Part shown: positions 23,828 through 34,620 of the stretch, piece after piece | Layout: each line of letters opens with the position of its first letter | Numbering within the stretch: the first letter of the stretch is position 1 | Source of the DNA: Bisporella sp. PMI_857 | Taxonomy: Eukaryota; Ascomycota; Leotiomycetes; Helotiales; Helotiaceae | DNA: 64,000 nucleotides | Assembly (NCBI GenBank): GCA_021307315.1 | Contig: JAJSPD010000007.1 | Span: 372,001-436,000 of the forward strand | Direction: 5' to 3' | The notes under the pieces: generated by a model | Seen by the model: the letters and a program-made list of their open reading frames with translations, nothing else | The model's database searches: none | Told to the model about the DNA's origin: nothing | Translations under genes and position numbers: made by a program

Positions 23828-25914
23828 ATGGCAAGTTTGTTGACTTTTCTCACATTCGTCGCACTTGCTTCTTGTGTTGTCAATCTTCCACCGCAACGCT
23901 CAGGAGCTCTGAAAAGTGTAAAACTTGCAGTAGAAGGGCCGGTCTCAGGACTTTTCGATCAATATATTGACCATGCTAATCATTCAGTTGGAACTTTCCC
24001 GCAAAGATACTGGGTTAATACAGAGTTCTGGAATGGCTCAGGTTCACCAGTAAGTGCTTCCGAAGCCAACATTTCTGAATATATATTTAAGAATAAACAG
24101 GTGATTCTTTTCAACCCCGGAGAGGTCCCTGCCTTAGGACCAAATGGGGACTTCACGTTCTACCTAAAAAACCAGGCTCTCACAGGTCAATATGCAGAAG
24201 CAGTTGGGGGTGCTGTAATCGTTATCGAGCACCGGTATTGGGGAGAATCCTCCCCATATACCATTCTTTCTGCTGAGAACCTCAAATATCTTACGATATC
24301 ACAATCCGTGCAGGATATGATAAATTTTGCCCAAAATGTGGTATTACCATTTGATCCTTCTGGGAATAGTAATGCAGATAAGGCTCCTTGGGTTTTTGTG
24401 GGAGGAAGTTATTCGGGATCTCTGGCTGCTTGGATTGAGACCACAGCCCCTGGGACATTTTGGGCATATCACGCATCAAGTGCTCCCATGCAAGCGATTC
24501 AGAACTTTGTATGTGCACTGCCTCTACTCCTTACATTTTTGGCTGATGATACAAGTGGCAATACTTCTGGCCGATTCAGCAGGGAATGCCTCAAGTATGC
24601 AGAGTGATACTTGAGACTCTGGTTGACTACGTCGATAATGTCTTGACTACCGGGACCAGTGCTGACAAGAGCTCGCTTAAAAACATGTTCGGAATGGGCA
24701 TCGTGGGCCATGACACAGATTTTGCCAGTGCTATCGCTCTGCCGTTAGAGCTATGGCAAACCGGTGAGCCAAATCTCCAGCCGTTCTGTGATGCTATCGA
24801 GGTAAGCTGAGGGCTCCTGTCCAATGACTTAGGGTTTATGTATATTTAGGACTCAGGAACTGGTGACACTGTGAATCTCGGTCCGCTTCCAGGTTACTCC
24901 CGCTATGTAAACATTCATTATGGTACGTACTAGCCTAGTCCTTAAAAAATTTCAGTTCCTTGAATCTACGTTGACCTCATAAAGCTTGTTCTTCACTTCA
25001 TTGCTATGACACATATAATCCAAGAAATGAGATATATACAGACATCACGCTGGATAAGAGCGAATTCGGAGGGAGGCCGTGGTACTGGATGTTGTGCAAT
25101 GAGGGCTTGGGATGGTGGCAGACGTAAGTGTTGCTTCTCACATATGATTGTCTTGCTGATAATCTTTGAGTGGGGCCCCTACTGGTCAAAAAAGCATTGT
25201 CTCCCGCCTGGTAACTGCAGATTACTTCCAACGCCAATGTGGTCTGCTATTTCCTGGGGTCAACTTTAGCAGTACAGCAGAGCAGCACAACGCCAAGTAC
25301 GGTGGATGGAATATCGGAAATACAACGCGGCTGATGTTCTCAAACGGGTACTGTACGCTTTCTAGGTCCTTTCTCTAAAAGCTAATCAGTTGAATAGCGA
25401 ATTTGATCCATGGCGAAGTGCTGGAGTGTCCTCAGAATTTCGGCCCAGCGGACCGCTCCCCAGCACCTTAGACATGCCAGTATATCTAGCTAAAGATGGA
25501 ATTCATTGCCAAGACCTGTATATGAATGATCCAACTCCAGAAATCTTAGCTTTACGTGTTCAGGAGATCAAACAGATGAAGTCGTGGTTAGACAACTATT
25601 ATCATCCAGGATTGCCATCAAGCACTTCTCAGACACTGTCACCGAGCACAACTTTGGGCTCGGACACCACGACACTATCTTCATTAAGCGCTCCTCAGAC
25701 GCTATCTACGAGTACTACTTTGGTTTCGGATAATACGACGCTATCCACGTTCAGCTCGACCTCAACGGAGTCTTTACCGCTTGAGACCTCGAGAGATACC
25801 ACGACACAAGCAGCCTCGACACGCACTTCTGCTCCATCAGTAGAAACTTCGTACTTCTTTTCCATACCAAGCATAACATACATCCAGCCAACACGTTCAG
25901 TCATCGTAACGTGA
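23828..25914 (+). CDS. Secreted serine carboxypeptidase of family S28
   Basis: Six exons (23828-24508, 24556-24801, 24850-24922, 24985-25123, 25171-25347, 25398-25914) encode 610 aa, and every join restores S28 homology. The start at 23828 gives a signal peptide (MASLLTFLTFVALASC); an in-frame ATG 48 nt upstream is less likely. S28 enzymes (prolylcarboxypeptidase/DPP2 type) cleave after Pro at acidic pH. The nucleophile is Ser194 in GGSYSGS, the acid Asp442 in EFDPW, and the base His475 in GIHCQDL. EHRYWGES near residue 135 is another family hallmark. After about residue 525 comes a Ser/Thr-rich tail with a 22-residue duplication, likely O-glycosylated and unusual for the family core. The protein is expected outside the cell or in the wall. 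Confidence 0.92.
25628..25759 (+). repeat. Diverged 66-nt tandem duplication in the S28 Ser/Thr tail
   Basis: Two adjacent 66-nt units, 25628-25693 and 25694-25759, encode related 22-residue segments, both with the core QTLS.STTL.SD.TTLS. The nucleotide copies have diverged, mostly at third positions, while the Ser/Thr pattern is kept, so the spacing of potential O-glycosylation sites seems conserved. Confidence 0.75.
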
Positions 25915-26500
25915 TGTTATATGCAGCTTTTGCGTCAACTTTTCAGATTATGTACTTTACATAAATATCAATTACAATACGTTGAGAATCATATAAAGAA
26001 CTAAGTTACCAGTCGCTGATCCTCCAAATTAACAGGATATGCATGTCTTGATTCTCTATCTCAAGGAAGAATTGTCTTGAAAATCTCTTCTATCACGCCT
26101 CGATGCTTGAATCTCGTGACTCGCTTTTAGGAGCAGGCTTTCCGTAATGCCAACCCTCTTTATTGCGCAATATATTATTCAACCAGTTATCCTAAGCAGA
26201 AGTAAACAAAAGAGCGAAAGATGCAGCGAAGTTTTGTCAATAGTGGTTAAATATGCATACCACCAAGGTACTGCAGCCAAAGGAGAGAAGGCAACCAATC
26301 GTACTTCCTACTCAAACGGTAAGGCTCGACTCAGCATCATATCTCATATTCTATGTGAATATCGTCTCCAGAAGGCACTTAAATAGATCCTAGCTCGTCT
26401 TCATCTTCTTCTATTCTTTCAAGCTTTATTAATCATTATCACTGAGCCTTTACAGTACATCACGTGCACTTTCAAATACCAGTAAAATATCACCACGACC
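25915..26500. other. Spacer between S28 peptidase and GH31 gene
   Basis: 586 bp with the S28 3' UTR and the GH31 promoter. A palindromic CACGTG hexamer lies at 26461-26466, 35 bp before the GH31 ATG, a possible bHLH site but a common hexamer. No gene seen. Confidence 0.4.
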
Positions 26501-28930
26501 ATGGATAAAGATTCCGTTATTCAGCCCCAGTTCTTACGATCCAACTTTCCTACTAGGCCCCTCGCTGATCCTAACGCAATTGTCGGCGGCGGCTCGCACA
26601 AATATCGATTCACGGTGCTCACCGATGGCCTCATTCGTTATGAATGGGCATTTGATAGCCAATTTGAAGATCGTGCCAGCTCTTTCGCAATCAATCGTAA
26701 TCTCCCGGTCCCAAAGTTCCGAGTTACTGAGAAGGATGGTATCATCGAGATTGTAACAGAAAGATTCCATTTTACGTATGACGGACAGCCTTTCAGTCCT
26801 TCGGGTCTTGTTGTTAGCGTGAGTGGTTTTTATAACGACCATAGCTCCGTCTGGCGCTATGGAGAAGACTGTGAGACCTTGGGTGGTACGGCACGCACCT
26901 TGGACCTTGCCGATGGCCGCATTCCGTTGGGCCCCGGAGTGATAAGTCAGCAAGGGTTTTCGGCCATCGATGACTCTAAAACCATGCTCTTCGACTCGGA
27001 CGGCTTCGTCACAACTCGACGGCTTGATTCCACAAGGGTTGACGGGTATCTTTTTACATATGGACATGACTATGCAGGGGCTGTGAAAGCGCTTTACGCA
27101 TTGTCAGGAAACCAGCCATTGTTGCCAAGATGGGCGCTGGGGAATTGGTGGTCGCGATACTATGCTTATAGTGATAAGGAGTATCTTGCTTTGATGGACA
27201 AATTTGAAGAGGAGAAGATTCCGCTTAGTGTCGCAGTTATAGACATGGACTGGCATCTGATAGATGATCCTAAAGTTCATGCTAGTGGAAAAACAGGTTG
27301 GACCGGATATTCATGGAATAAGGAACTTTTCCCCGAACCTGCTAAGTTCCTCTCAGAGTTACATAAGAGGGGCTTGAAGGTCACTCTGAATGACCATCCT
27401 GCTGATGGCGTGCAGAGCTATGAGGATTTGTACCCTGCGATGGCGGAAGCGATGGAACATTCCACGGAGCACAAAGATCCAATTCATTTTGATATTACCG
27501 ATCCAAAGTTTCTGAATGCTTTTTTTGACGTGCTTCATAGGCCACTTGAGGAGCAAGGTGTTGACTTTTGGTGGATAGACTGGCAGCAAGGGCATCATTC
27601 GCGTCTTCCAGGCATTGATCCACTCTGGGTGCTTAACCACTTTCACTTTTTAGATAACAAGATAAATCACAAACGGCCACTCACATTCAGTCGCTATGCA
27701 GGACCTGGTTCGCATCGTTATCCGGTAGGGTTCTCTGGAGATGCATTCGTAACCTGGGCTTCCTTGGCTTTTCAACCAGAATTTACTGCCAAGGCAAGTA
27801 ACATCGGGTATGGCTGGTGGAGCCACGATATAGGTGGCCATATCTATGGAGGAAAAGACGATGAACTGGGAACCCGATGGGTACAATTTGGTTGTTTCAG
27901 CCCTATTCTGAGACTACACTCGACTAAAAGTCAGTGGAACAGAAAAGAGCCCTGGACTTATGCTGCCGAAGCTGGTCATATCATGACAACCTTTTTGCGG
28001 CTCAGACATAACTTGCTCCCATATCTGTATACGATGAATGCAATCAGTGCAACTGAGGCCCGGCCGCTGGTGAGGTCAATGTACTGGGCGTATCCCAAAA
28101 GTCCAGAAGCTTATAGAGTGCCAAACCAGTATTTGTTTGGTTCGGAGCTCATTGTTATTCCAATCACGGTACCTCGCGATCCCAAGCTCAGGCTAGCTAA
28201 GACGAAAGGATGGCTACCTGCTGGAAAATTTGTAGACATCTTCAACGGTGTGGTATATGACGGTGACCGTGAGATCTGGATCTCTCGAAGGTTGGAGGAC
28301 TATCCCGTTTTTGCAAAGACAGGCTCTATTATTCCTCTTGATGGAGTGAAAGAGCCAACAAATAGTACAAGCAATCCATCTAAGATTGAGATTCTAGTAG
28401 TTGTTGGAGCAGATGGCGCATTTGAGCTAATAGAAGATGATGGAAGTGGTGACTCAGCTGAAGAAGTCAGCTGGATCAAAACGCCCATTAAATATTCTCA
28501 GGCGGAGGGTACGCTGACTATTGGGCCATGTACCGGTGCCCAAGCTGGGAAAGATGGAAGGGAATGGTCTATCAAATTTCTTGCGCTCAAGGACCCAAAA
28601 GAAATATACGTTCAACTAGGCACAGGCGAAATATCTGTCAAGCCTGAGAAAGTGAAGAATTCTATTGTGGTGCAAGTTGGAAATATCTTGCCGAGTGCCA
28701 CGGCGACGATCGCATTAGGGAACCAACCTCAGCTTGCTCCTAATAATGTGGAAAGCCTTACTTGGCCACTTCTTGCAGATGCGCAAATTGAATTTCGTCT
28801 GAAAGAAGATATATGGCAGATTCTGTCCGCCAAAATTGACACAACAAAGAAAACTAGGAAGCTGCATGCCTTAGAGATGGATAGCAATCTCCGTGATGCA
28901 ATGCTAGAGTATGTACTTGCGGATGGATAG
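26501..28930 (+). CDS. Glycoside hydrolase family 31 (alpha-glucosidase/alpha-xylosidase-like)
   Basis: Intronless gene of 809 aa, with a GH31 N-terminal beta-sandwich (about 1-210), a catalytic barrel (about 210-545) and C-terminal beta domains. The nucleophile is Asp360 in WIDWQQG and the acid/base is Asp414 in the FSGDAF segment. Upstream barrel motifs include LGNWWSRYY near 210 and VIDMDWH near 247. The WWIDWQQG form of the nucleophile motif sets it apart from lysosomal-type alpha-glucosidases, which have W.DMNE. There is no signal peptide, so a cytosolic enzyme acting on imported alpha-linked oligosaccharides or xylosides is likely. The exact substrate cannot be read from sequence. GH31 also includes alpha-glucan lyases and transglycosylases. 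Confidence 0.92.
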   Translation: MDKDSVIQPQFLRSNFPTRPLADPNAIVGGGSHKYRFTVLTDGLIRYEWAFDSQFEDRASSFAINRNLPVPKFRVTEKDGIIEIVTERFHFTYDGQPFSPSGLVVSVSGFYNDHSSVWRYGEDCETLGGTARTLDLADGRIPLGPGVISQQGFSAIDDSKTMLFDSDGFVTTRRLDSTRVDGYLFTYGHDYAGAVKALYALSGNQPLLPRWALGNWWSRYYAYSDKEYLALMDKFEEEKIPLSVAVIDMDWHLIDDPKVHASGKTGWTGYSWNKELFPEPAKFLSELHKRGLKVTLNDHPADGVQSYEDLYPAMAEAMEHSTEHKDPIHFDITDPKFLNAFFDVLHRPLEEQGVDFWWIDWQQGHHSRLPGIDPLWVLNHFHFLDNKINHKRPLTFSRYAGPGSHRYPVGFSGDAFVTWASLAFQPEFTAKASNIGYGWWSHDIGGHIYGGKDDELGTRWVQFGCFSPILRLHSTKSQWNRKEPWTYAAEAGHIMTTFLRLRHNLLPYLYTMNAISATEARPLVRSMYWAYPKSPEAYRVPNQYLFGSELIVIPITVPRDPKLRLAKTKGWLPAGKFVDIFNGVVYDGDREIWISRRLEDYPVFAKTGSIIPLDGVKEPTNSTSNPSKIEILVVVGADGAFELIEDDGSGDSAEEVSWIKTPIKYSQAEGTLTIGPCTGAQAGKDGREWSIKFLALKDPKEIYVQLGTGEISVKPEKVKNSIVVQVGNILPSATATIALGNQPQLAPNNVESLTWPLLADAQIEFRLKEDIWQILSAKIDTTKKTRKLHALEMDSNLRDAMLEYVLADG

Positions 28931-29688
28931 TCGTTAAAAGTACAAATGGGAAGATACGATTACTACCGAGCAATTTAGGGTTCTATTTGTTCGTCATATA
29001 AGGCAAAATTATGGCATGAGATGGGCATCGATATCGAATTTTTTACATTTCAGGACAACGCTCTGGACGGTGAAAAACACAAATTTTCATTAGCTCAAAT
29101 TTCTTCTTCTCCTAAAATAAAGCAGTAATGATGGATGAATAGCAGCGACTTTTTCATTTTCAATTTATACGAAGTTCAAGAGAAGAGGATGCTATTGTCA
29201 GCTGCATTGAATTTTCATTTAGTGCTCTCAGTCTTGTAGCATGTACACATTAAGTGGCTATCCTGTCATTTGCCTTGTGAGGTAATACAAAGCCGGAAAA
29301 TAATAAGAGTAGATTAAGCGCTCCCATTTGGACTACGTAGAAAGCCTACCAAGGCGCCTTAAAATTTGTATTAGCGGCATGGCGTCGAGCCTCGCGAAAG
29401 GCGCATAGCTATGGCCTATCGTATCCTTGGTTGATCGGGCGCGATAATGTTGTACAACCATTTTATATGGTCTCTTGTCCACGTCGTGCGGCACAGTCAG
29501 CCTTTCACAGCAACAAAAGGTGGTGAGGCTGTGAAGTCTCCCGTCTATTGGCATTTTGGTGGCTCTGAATTAAAAGCTCACTTCTTGTCCTTCAAACGCA
29601 GGGTTCTATTTTTTATCTTTGGAGAGAATTGCCAGTAGCGTGTTTTGGACTTCAGCTACTGACCCTCTATAGTTTAAACTCTTTTCAG
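28931..29688. other. Spacer between GH31 and CorA-like gene
   Basis: 758 bp, AT-rich, no recognisable gene or repeat. It should include the GH31 3' UTR and the promoter of the next gene. Confidence 0.4.
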
Positions 29689-31798
29689 ATGCACATGCCT
29701 CTACAAGACAGAGCATACGTCTCGCCTAAGATGCGGCACTCTTCAACATGGAGTCATCAATTTGGCACCGGTCAGCCACACTTCTATGCGGCGGACAACG
29801 CTCCTATGGTTACACCGCCGGGTCAGACAGAAACTGAAGCTTTCATTCGTGCGGGAGAAGATCTTCTCACTCCTCCTTGTTTTAATTGGAAAGTTAGAAC
29901 TTCCCCTAACGGGTTCCTTCAAAAGGCACACATGTCTTAGATTGATATGTGTGTCTATAGAGGAAGGGGCTTCTAACGTTCTCCTCCGTGATCATTTGTA
30001 ATAAGCTAATTTCCGAGATGTCGCAGCCATTGAGTTTATTCCTGGGACATGCTCGTATGAAAGACTTAACAGATCCAAATGCATTTCCACAGCTTTCAAA
30101 GCTGTGCTTGATTGATGATCGAAGTCATGCTATCCCTGAAAATGCTATTGTGACAAGTCCGCAGGACGAAGTGTCTCAACAAAATGAGACACTTAAGTCA
30201 AGCTACATTCCTCGAATGGATATAGACGTCTACAGACAGCATGCCAATGAGCTTGAACTTTATCATAGACTATTAGAAAAGATAAGTTTTTGATGCTACG
30301 GCCTAAGGAAATTCACTGACTGTATTCTTACCAGAAATCTGTGATTGGATTTAAAAGACAAGTGCTGTAAGTTATTGATTTCCTTAGAACGTCATTAGCT
30401 AAAGGAGACAGATTTATCGAAGGCCTAACACCATTATGTACCCTTGCGCTTGCAACCACTGTGGCAGCTTCTTTTGCATTTGTACTGAAAGTATTCCTCC
30501 AATCTTATATTCTCGGCGAGGTATATTTCTTTGCAAACACTCATACTATGCATCCTTCTGTCGGCGAGAATAAGAAAGTGAACCCGTCAAGGCGGCACTT
30601 TACATTTTCCATGGGCTTCCATTTATCATATATGGCACTGCGGGACGGCCCTGATTATTCAGACCCAAGAGGTTTCCGGCAATGCTACTCACTGATCAAA
30701 CCTATGGGCGGGTCCTCGAAGGAATTGTACTACTACGATGCACAGATATCGTTTATGATTACTGGAGTTGATGAGACCCAATGGACCGCATATTGCCTTG
30801 TAGACACCCATTTGGGAAGTGGCCAAGGCCCAGAGGCGTACTTAGTGCATAAACAGGATGGGCCAAGTGGAGGAGCCCAATTGGACTCTGAACCATGCTG
30901 GAACCCGAGAGAGTACTTATTGCTTGTTTTGGCCGAGCGGATCAAGCAGACGGCACGGGAATGGGGAAACATTATCAGCACCCTCATGGAGCGGCTTGAT
31001 GCCTATGTATGTGGTACAGGCAACACCAAGCTGCTTCAAGCTAATGGGAGAGTAGGAGAGTCACTACATCCGTACCATTGATACAGGCGATCTTCGTGAC
31101 AACGCGGATATGAGCCAGACCAGGTCATACACCAAAGCTGCATCCATCTTGCGTCAGCTACATGATGCGTTGTTTGCACAGAATGATTCTCTCCAAATCT
31201 TCTTTGATGATAACATGCAATATTTCGAGACACGGGATGCCGAACTAGAAGCTCGGTGTAAATCACAACTTGACCGGATTTTTAACGAGATGATTCATTT
31301 GCGCCGTTGGCAACGTCGATTGATGCAGCGAATACAACGATTCGATGGCATGAAGGAAGGTGTAAGCTAGATAACTGATCCCTTAATTTTTCGGCTCCGC
31401 GCTGACCTGCGTTAAAGTTGATGAGTGCTTCAAGTCTGCTCGAAAGCCGTCGGTCTACGAAACAGGGTGATGATATTGGCGTGCTCACAAATATGACTGT
31501 GGTATGTTTTGTACCCATCCCCCCTCGTGTCTCAGCCTATTTCAAAGAATTCAAAAGGTAATCTTTAGCAGGGGTATCTTCCTTTCAACTTGGCTGCGGT
31601 AAGTCGACCATCTTCTAAATACTATCATCGCATGTCTGTTTTCTAAGATCATTCTAGGGTATATTCAGTATCTCCACAAATCCTCCCAAAGGCTTGGTCT
31701 GGCTGTATTGGTCAGTGATAGCATTAATGCTTAGTGCTCTTACTTTTTATTTTGCCTTTGGGAAACGGGCGATGAATGTTTGGCGAAGATGGAAATAA
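29689..31798 (+). CDS. CorA-like membrane protein (fungal family), 5' structure uncertain
   Basis: The 3' part is well supported: exons ending at 31006, then 31056-31361, 31418-31501, 31572-31598 (27 nt) and 31658-31798, all frame-consistent with GTATGT, GTAAGC, GTATGT and GTAAGT donors. It yields a helical region and the family's C-terminal pattern: MKEG-LMSASSLLESR..TKQGDD, a first membrane segment (TVGYLPFNLAAGIFSIS) and a second one (about 24 hydrophobic residues before KRAMNVWRR). Such proteins are related to CorA Mg2+ channels but usually lack the GMN signature, as here. The 5' part (29689-30411) has two open pieces, 29689-29940 and 30018-30293, whose joins I could not settle; a broken 5' end cannot be excluded. 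Ion transport is not demonstrated by sequence. Confidence 0.6.
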
Positions 31799-32271
31799 AG
31801 ATACTTAACGGTATAAAATGTAATATGACGCGCCTCCAAGTATTTTGCGTTATCGTAATACAGCTACTGATGTTCTAATACACCTAATTTACGTATCAAC
31901 GCCTCCCTTATTTACCTATATTAGTCAAAAATTTTTACATCAACATAACGGCCGATGCAATCCTTGAAAATAGAAAGCCGATGACGACAAAGCCATACAG
32001 ACGGCTCGTTCCGCGAAAGCATCGACAGAAGAAAGGCAAAAGCTGGGAATAATGCAAAGCAAAGAATTGATATTCGATATGAAGGGGCATAGAGAACTTA
32101 TGGCGGCCGGTCACTGGTAATAAGTAAAATAAGCACAACAAGGAACACTTATGCTGCAATGTAAACAAGGACAACGACAGTCAAAAGCTGTATTAATCGC
32201 TAGATTAGATCTGATAGTAAAGTCATAGAACTTTGATATCCATCAGACAATTATCCCGGGGTACTCGTGCA
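31799..32271. other. Convergent spacer
   Basis: 473 bp between the convergent CorA-like and F-box-like genes, strongly AT-rich. No gene or repeat recognised. Confidence 0.4.
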
Positions 32272-32862
32272 TCAACTTGGCTCTGCAGCTTCGTGCCTAT
32301 CTTCTTGAGAGACAGGGTCTACAAATTTAGGAACAGTGACACCGTTCGGCGTCACCATAGCAGCCTGCAGCCACTCGACATATTCCGGAAATGCAAGAAT
32401 GCTGCCATATATCTTCGCCTTCCTGACCCCACGTATACCATCAAATAGCTTCAGGACTCGGTAGTCTGAACTGCCAAACTGAGCTTGAAAAACCTCTAAT
32501 GTCAACTCGCTCACGCCTGTAAAAGCTTCCGTGGCATTCTTTGCAGAGAAATTTGGATCGCAGTCTAGCCGTACGCGTATGTGGAATCGTCTGATCAAGG
32601 CTATGAGATGCTTCGAGCTGATCGTATCGTAGTATAGGCGTAACCGTGGGAGACCTTTGAGGAGCGTAGGATGCGCAAGATATGTATTACTGCCGTAAAG
32701 GATCTGCCTGGCTTCCTCGTATACCTCCCTGCACGTTCCTAGGATGTGAGGGTAGAGCGGTGGATCACCCAGGAGTCGAGGGGTAGATAGGTCGGGGACT
32801 ATCAGAAGTTGGTGGTAGATCTGGTTCCGAATCTCACCTGGTAGATCGAGAAAGGAGAGCAT
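32272..32862 (-). CDS. F-box/2EXR-like hypothetical protein
   Basis: Single-exon gene of 196 aa. It begins with FLDLPGEIRNQIYHQLL, followed about 30 residues later by ILGTCREVYEEARQILYGSNTY. That pair of motifs is the F-box-like/2EXR head found in large expanded families of filamentous ascomycetes. The rest is not assignable. It may act as an adaptor for SCF ubiquitin ligases, but this is unproven for most 2EXR proteins. It is divergently transcribed from the cystinosin homologue across a 298-bp spacer. A complete, intact small member of the family. Confidence 0.75.
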   Translation of the reverse strand: MLSFLDLPGEIRNQIYHQLLIVPDLSTPRLLGDPPLYPHILGTCREVYEEARQILYGSNTYLAHPTLLKGLPRLRLYYDTISSKHLIALIRRFHIRVRLDCDPNFSAKNATEAFTGVSELTLEVFQAQFGSSDYRVLKLFDGIRGVRKAKIYGSILAFPEYVEWLQAAMVTPNGVTVPKFVDPVSQEDRHEAAEPS

Positions 32863-33160
32863 CGTGCGGTCTTTGTATCATGTAGCTGCCCGCATGCAAT
32901 TCATTGAGGATGTACGTGAAGTACAGTACATTACATCGATCGTTGATAAGCATCGATCGTTGATAAGATATCAAGTTAAGCTTTTGTGGATCCCTTCCGT
33001 CGGCGGGCTGGAAGGTGGTGCCGAGGTTCCTTAATAATACACCGAAGCACGCAACAGCGTCACGCTTTGAGGTGACGCTGACCCGCCAAACTGCCTACAA
33101 TCTATTTTATCTACAATCTCACCCATCTTTGATGTTTTGATACTTTGTCCGCTGCCCATC
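32863..33160. promoter_or_regulatory. Shared promoter of the F-box-like and cystinosin-like genes
   Basis: 298-bp divergent spacer containing a perfect tandem 17-bp duplication (32934-32967), each copy holding a GATA-type element, TGATAAG. This fits binding by fungal GATA factors (AreA/NsdD/SreA type), but no factor can be named from sequence. Confidence 0.45.
32934..32967. repeat. Perfect 2 x 17-bp tandem repeat with GATA motifs
   Basis: Copies at 32934-32950 and 32951-32967 are identical (CATCGATCGTTGATAAG). Each contains the palindrome ATCGAT/CGATCG and a TGATAAG element, so paired GATA sites are spaced 17 bp apart. Confidence 0.9.
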
Positions 33161-34063
33161 ATGGCAGCTTCATTTCTGGAGGTCGTCTCTCTAATATTTG
33201 GCTGGATTTATACGTTTTGCTGGTCCTTGTCCTTCTATCCGCAACCTATTCTCAATTTCCGTCGCAAGTCAACCGTAGGCACCACCATTGACTTCCCAGC
33301 TATCAACGTCTTAGGATTCGCTGCATACTTTGTTTCTAATTTGGCGTTTCTATTTTCTCCCCAGATCCGCAGAGAGTATGCCGCAAGACACCACGGTCTC
33401 ACGCCCACGGTTGCGCTCAACGATGTATACTTCGCGGGTCATGCTACTCTCATTTGCTGCATCATCGTCACACAGTTCATACCGAGCTTGTGGGGTTTTG
33501 AGAAGAGAAGCAAGCACTCTCCAGGAGCTAGAATAAGCAAGAGCATATGGGGCCTGCAACTCGGCAGCATCCTTGGAGTATTGATCGTCATCATCATTGT
33601 TGCTGCAAGGCATGATGAAGACCCAGCCACTGGCTGGGCATGGATTGATGTGGTCAGTATTGTGTGTTTAGTACAAAAGGCGCTTATCTGATAGACCTTA
33701 CAGATATATGCCATATCATATGTCAAACTCATCATAACGCTCGTCAAATATACACCCCAAATCATTACAAACTATCAGAATCAATCGACAGTGGGCTGGT
33801 CTATCTACCAAATCCTACTTGACTTCACAGGTGGTATTTTATCGATTGCACAGCTCTTCATTGATAGCTGGCTCCAACGGGATTGGTCTGGTATTACTGG
33901 CAACCCAGTCAAGTTAGCCTTGGGAAACATAAGCATATTCTTCGATATCATATTTATAGCTCAGCACTACTGGTTATATAGTGGGAATGAAGAAAAGCTG
34001 GCTGTAAATGGAGAAGAAGATCCTTTGTTGCATTCTGAGGACAGGGCAGCAAGGGTTGCTTAG
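33161..34063 (+). CDS. ERS1: Cystinosin homologue (PQ-loop lysosomal/vacuolar cystine transporter)
   Basis: Exons 33161-33652 and 33704-34063 encode 283 aa; the start at 33161 is preferred over an upstream in-frame ATG because it places the first membrane helix as in the family. Cystinosins export cystine from the vacuole in symport with protons. Two PQ loops are visible: [16 protein letters not shown] near residue 27 and [16 protein letters not shown] near 185, each followed by a helix; about seven hydrophobic segments can be counted. The C-terminus ends with an acidic dileucine-like stretch (EEDPLLHSE), a plausible vacuolar sorting signal. The ERS1 symbol reflects homology to the yeast cystinosin orthologue; orthology is likely but was not tested. 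Confidence 0.9.
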
Positions 34064-34620
34064 ATGGAAGCCCTTAATGATGTACGTACGAACCGAAATA
34101 CGCTCCCAAGTAATTGCAAGACGCGGTTCTTGCCAGAGATAGCCTGCTAGAGCATTTAGAATAAGCATATATTATAAAGTCCCACGATGAATATCCGAGA
34201 GATCGAGAGAGTATCAAGTACTGCTGAAGAGGAGAATGCAACTCTGAGCCGAGAACCAGGATACGGAGAATCATGTTTATTACTCGCAAAGCGGAATCGA
34301 ACCAATGCATATCTATTTGACAGTAGAGAAGACTTCCTACATCGCTTGCCCTTTCTGACGCCGAGAAATCCTGGCTTTCATCTTGTCTCGAGCTGCTGCC
34401 AAGCTTCCGGTGTCCGGCCACAAGCACCAACTCTACTGGATTGAGAACTGCAATGAACTCCAACAGAATACATACCCGCACAATGCGCCTAATTCCAGAT
34501 GCAGCAGCTAGAACTTATACAGCTTTGAGTCAGTAAAGCGGAGGAGAAGGGACTAAATACGCTGCCGCAAGTAGCAGCAAGAAAAGACAACTTACCACCG
34601 CCAACGCACCACCAGAACAA
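34064..34620. other. Convergent spacer
   Basis: 557 bp between convergent genes. Short frames on both strands (34074-34481 minus, 34187-34444 plus) overlap and are not credible genes. A lone GGTTCGATTCC match on the minus strand at 34293-34303 lacks a tRNA fold. Confidence 0.4.

Noticed and set aside
34293..34303. Minus-strand GGTTCGATTCC, a perfect tRNA B-box consensus
   Set aside because: The T stem has a mismatch, no A box at the right distance, and the would-be acceptor 3' strand (TTGCGAG) has no matching 5' partner, so no cloverleaf forms.
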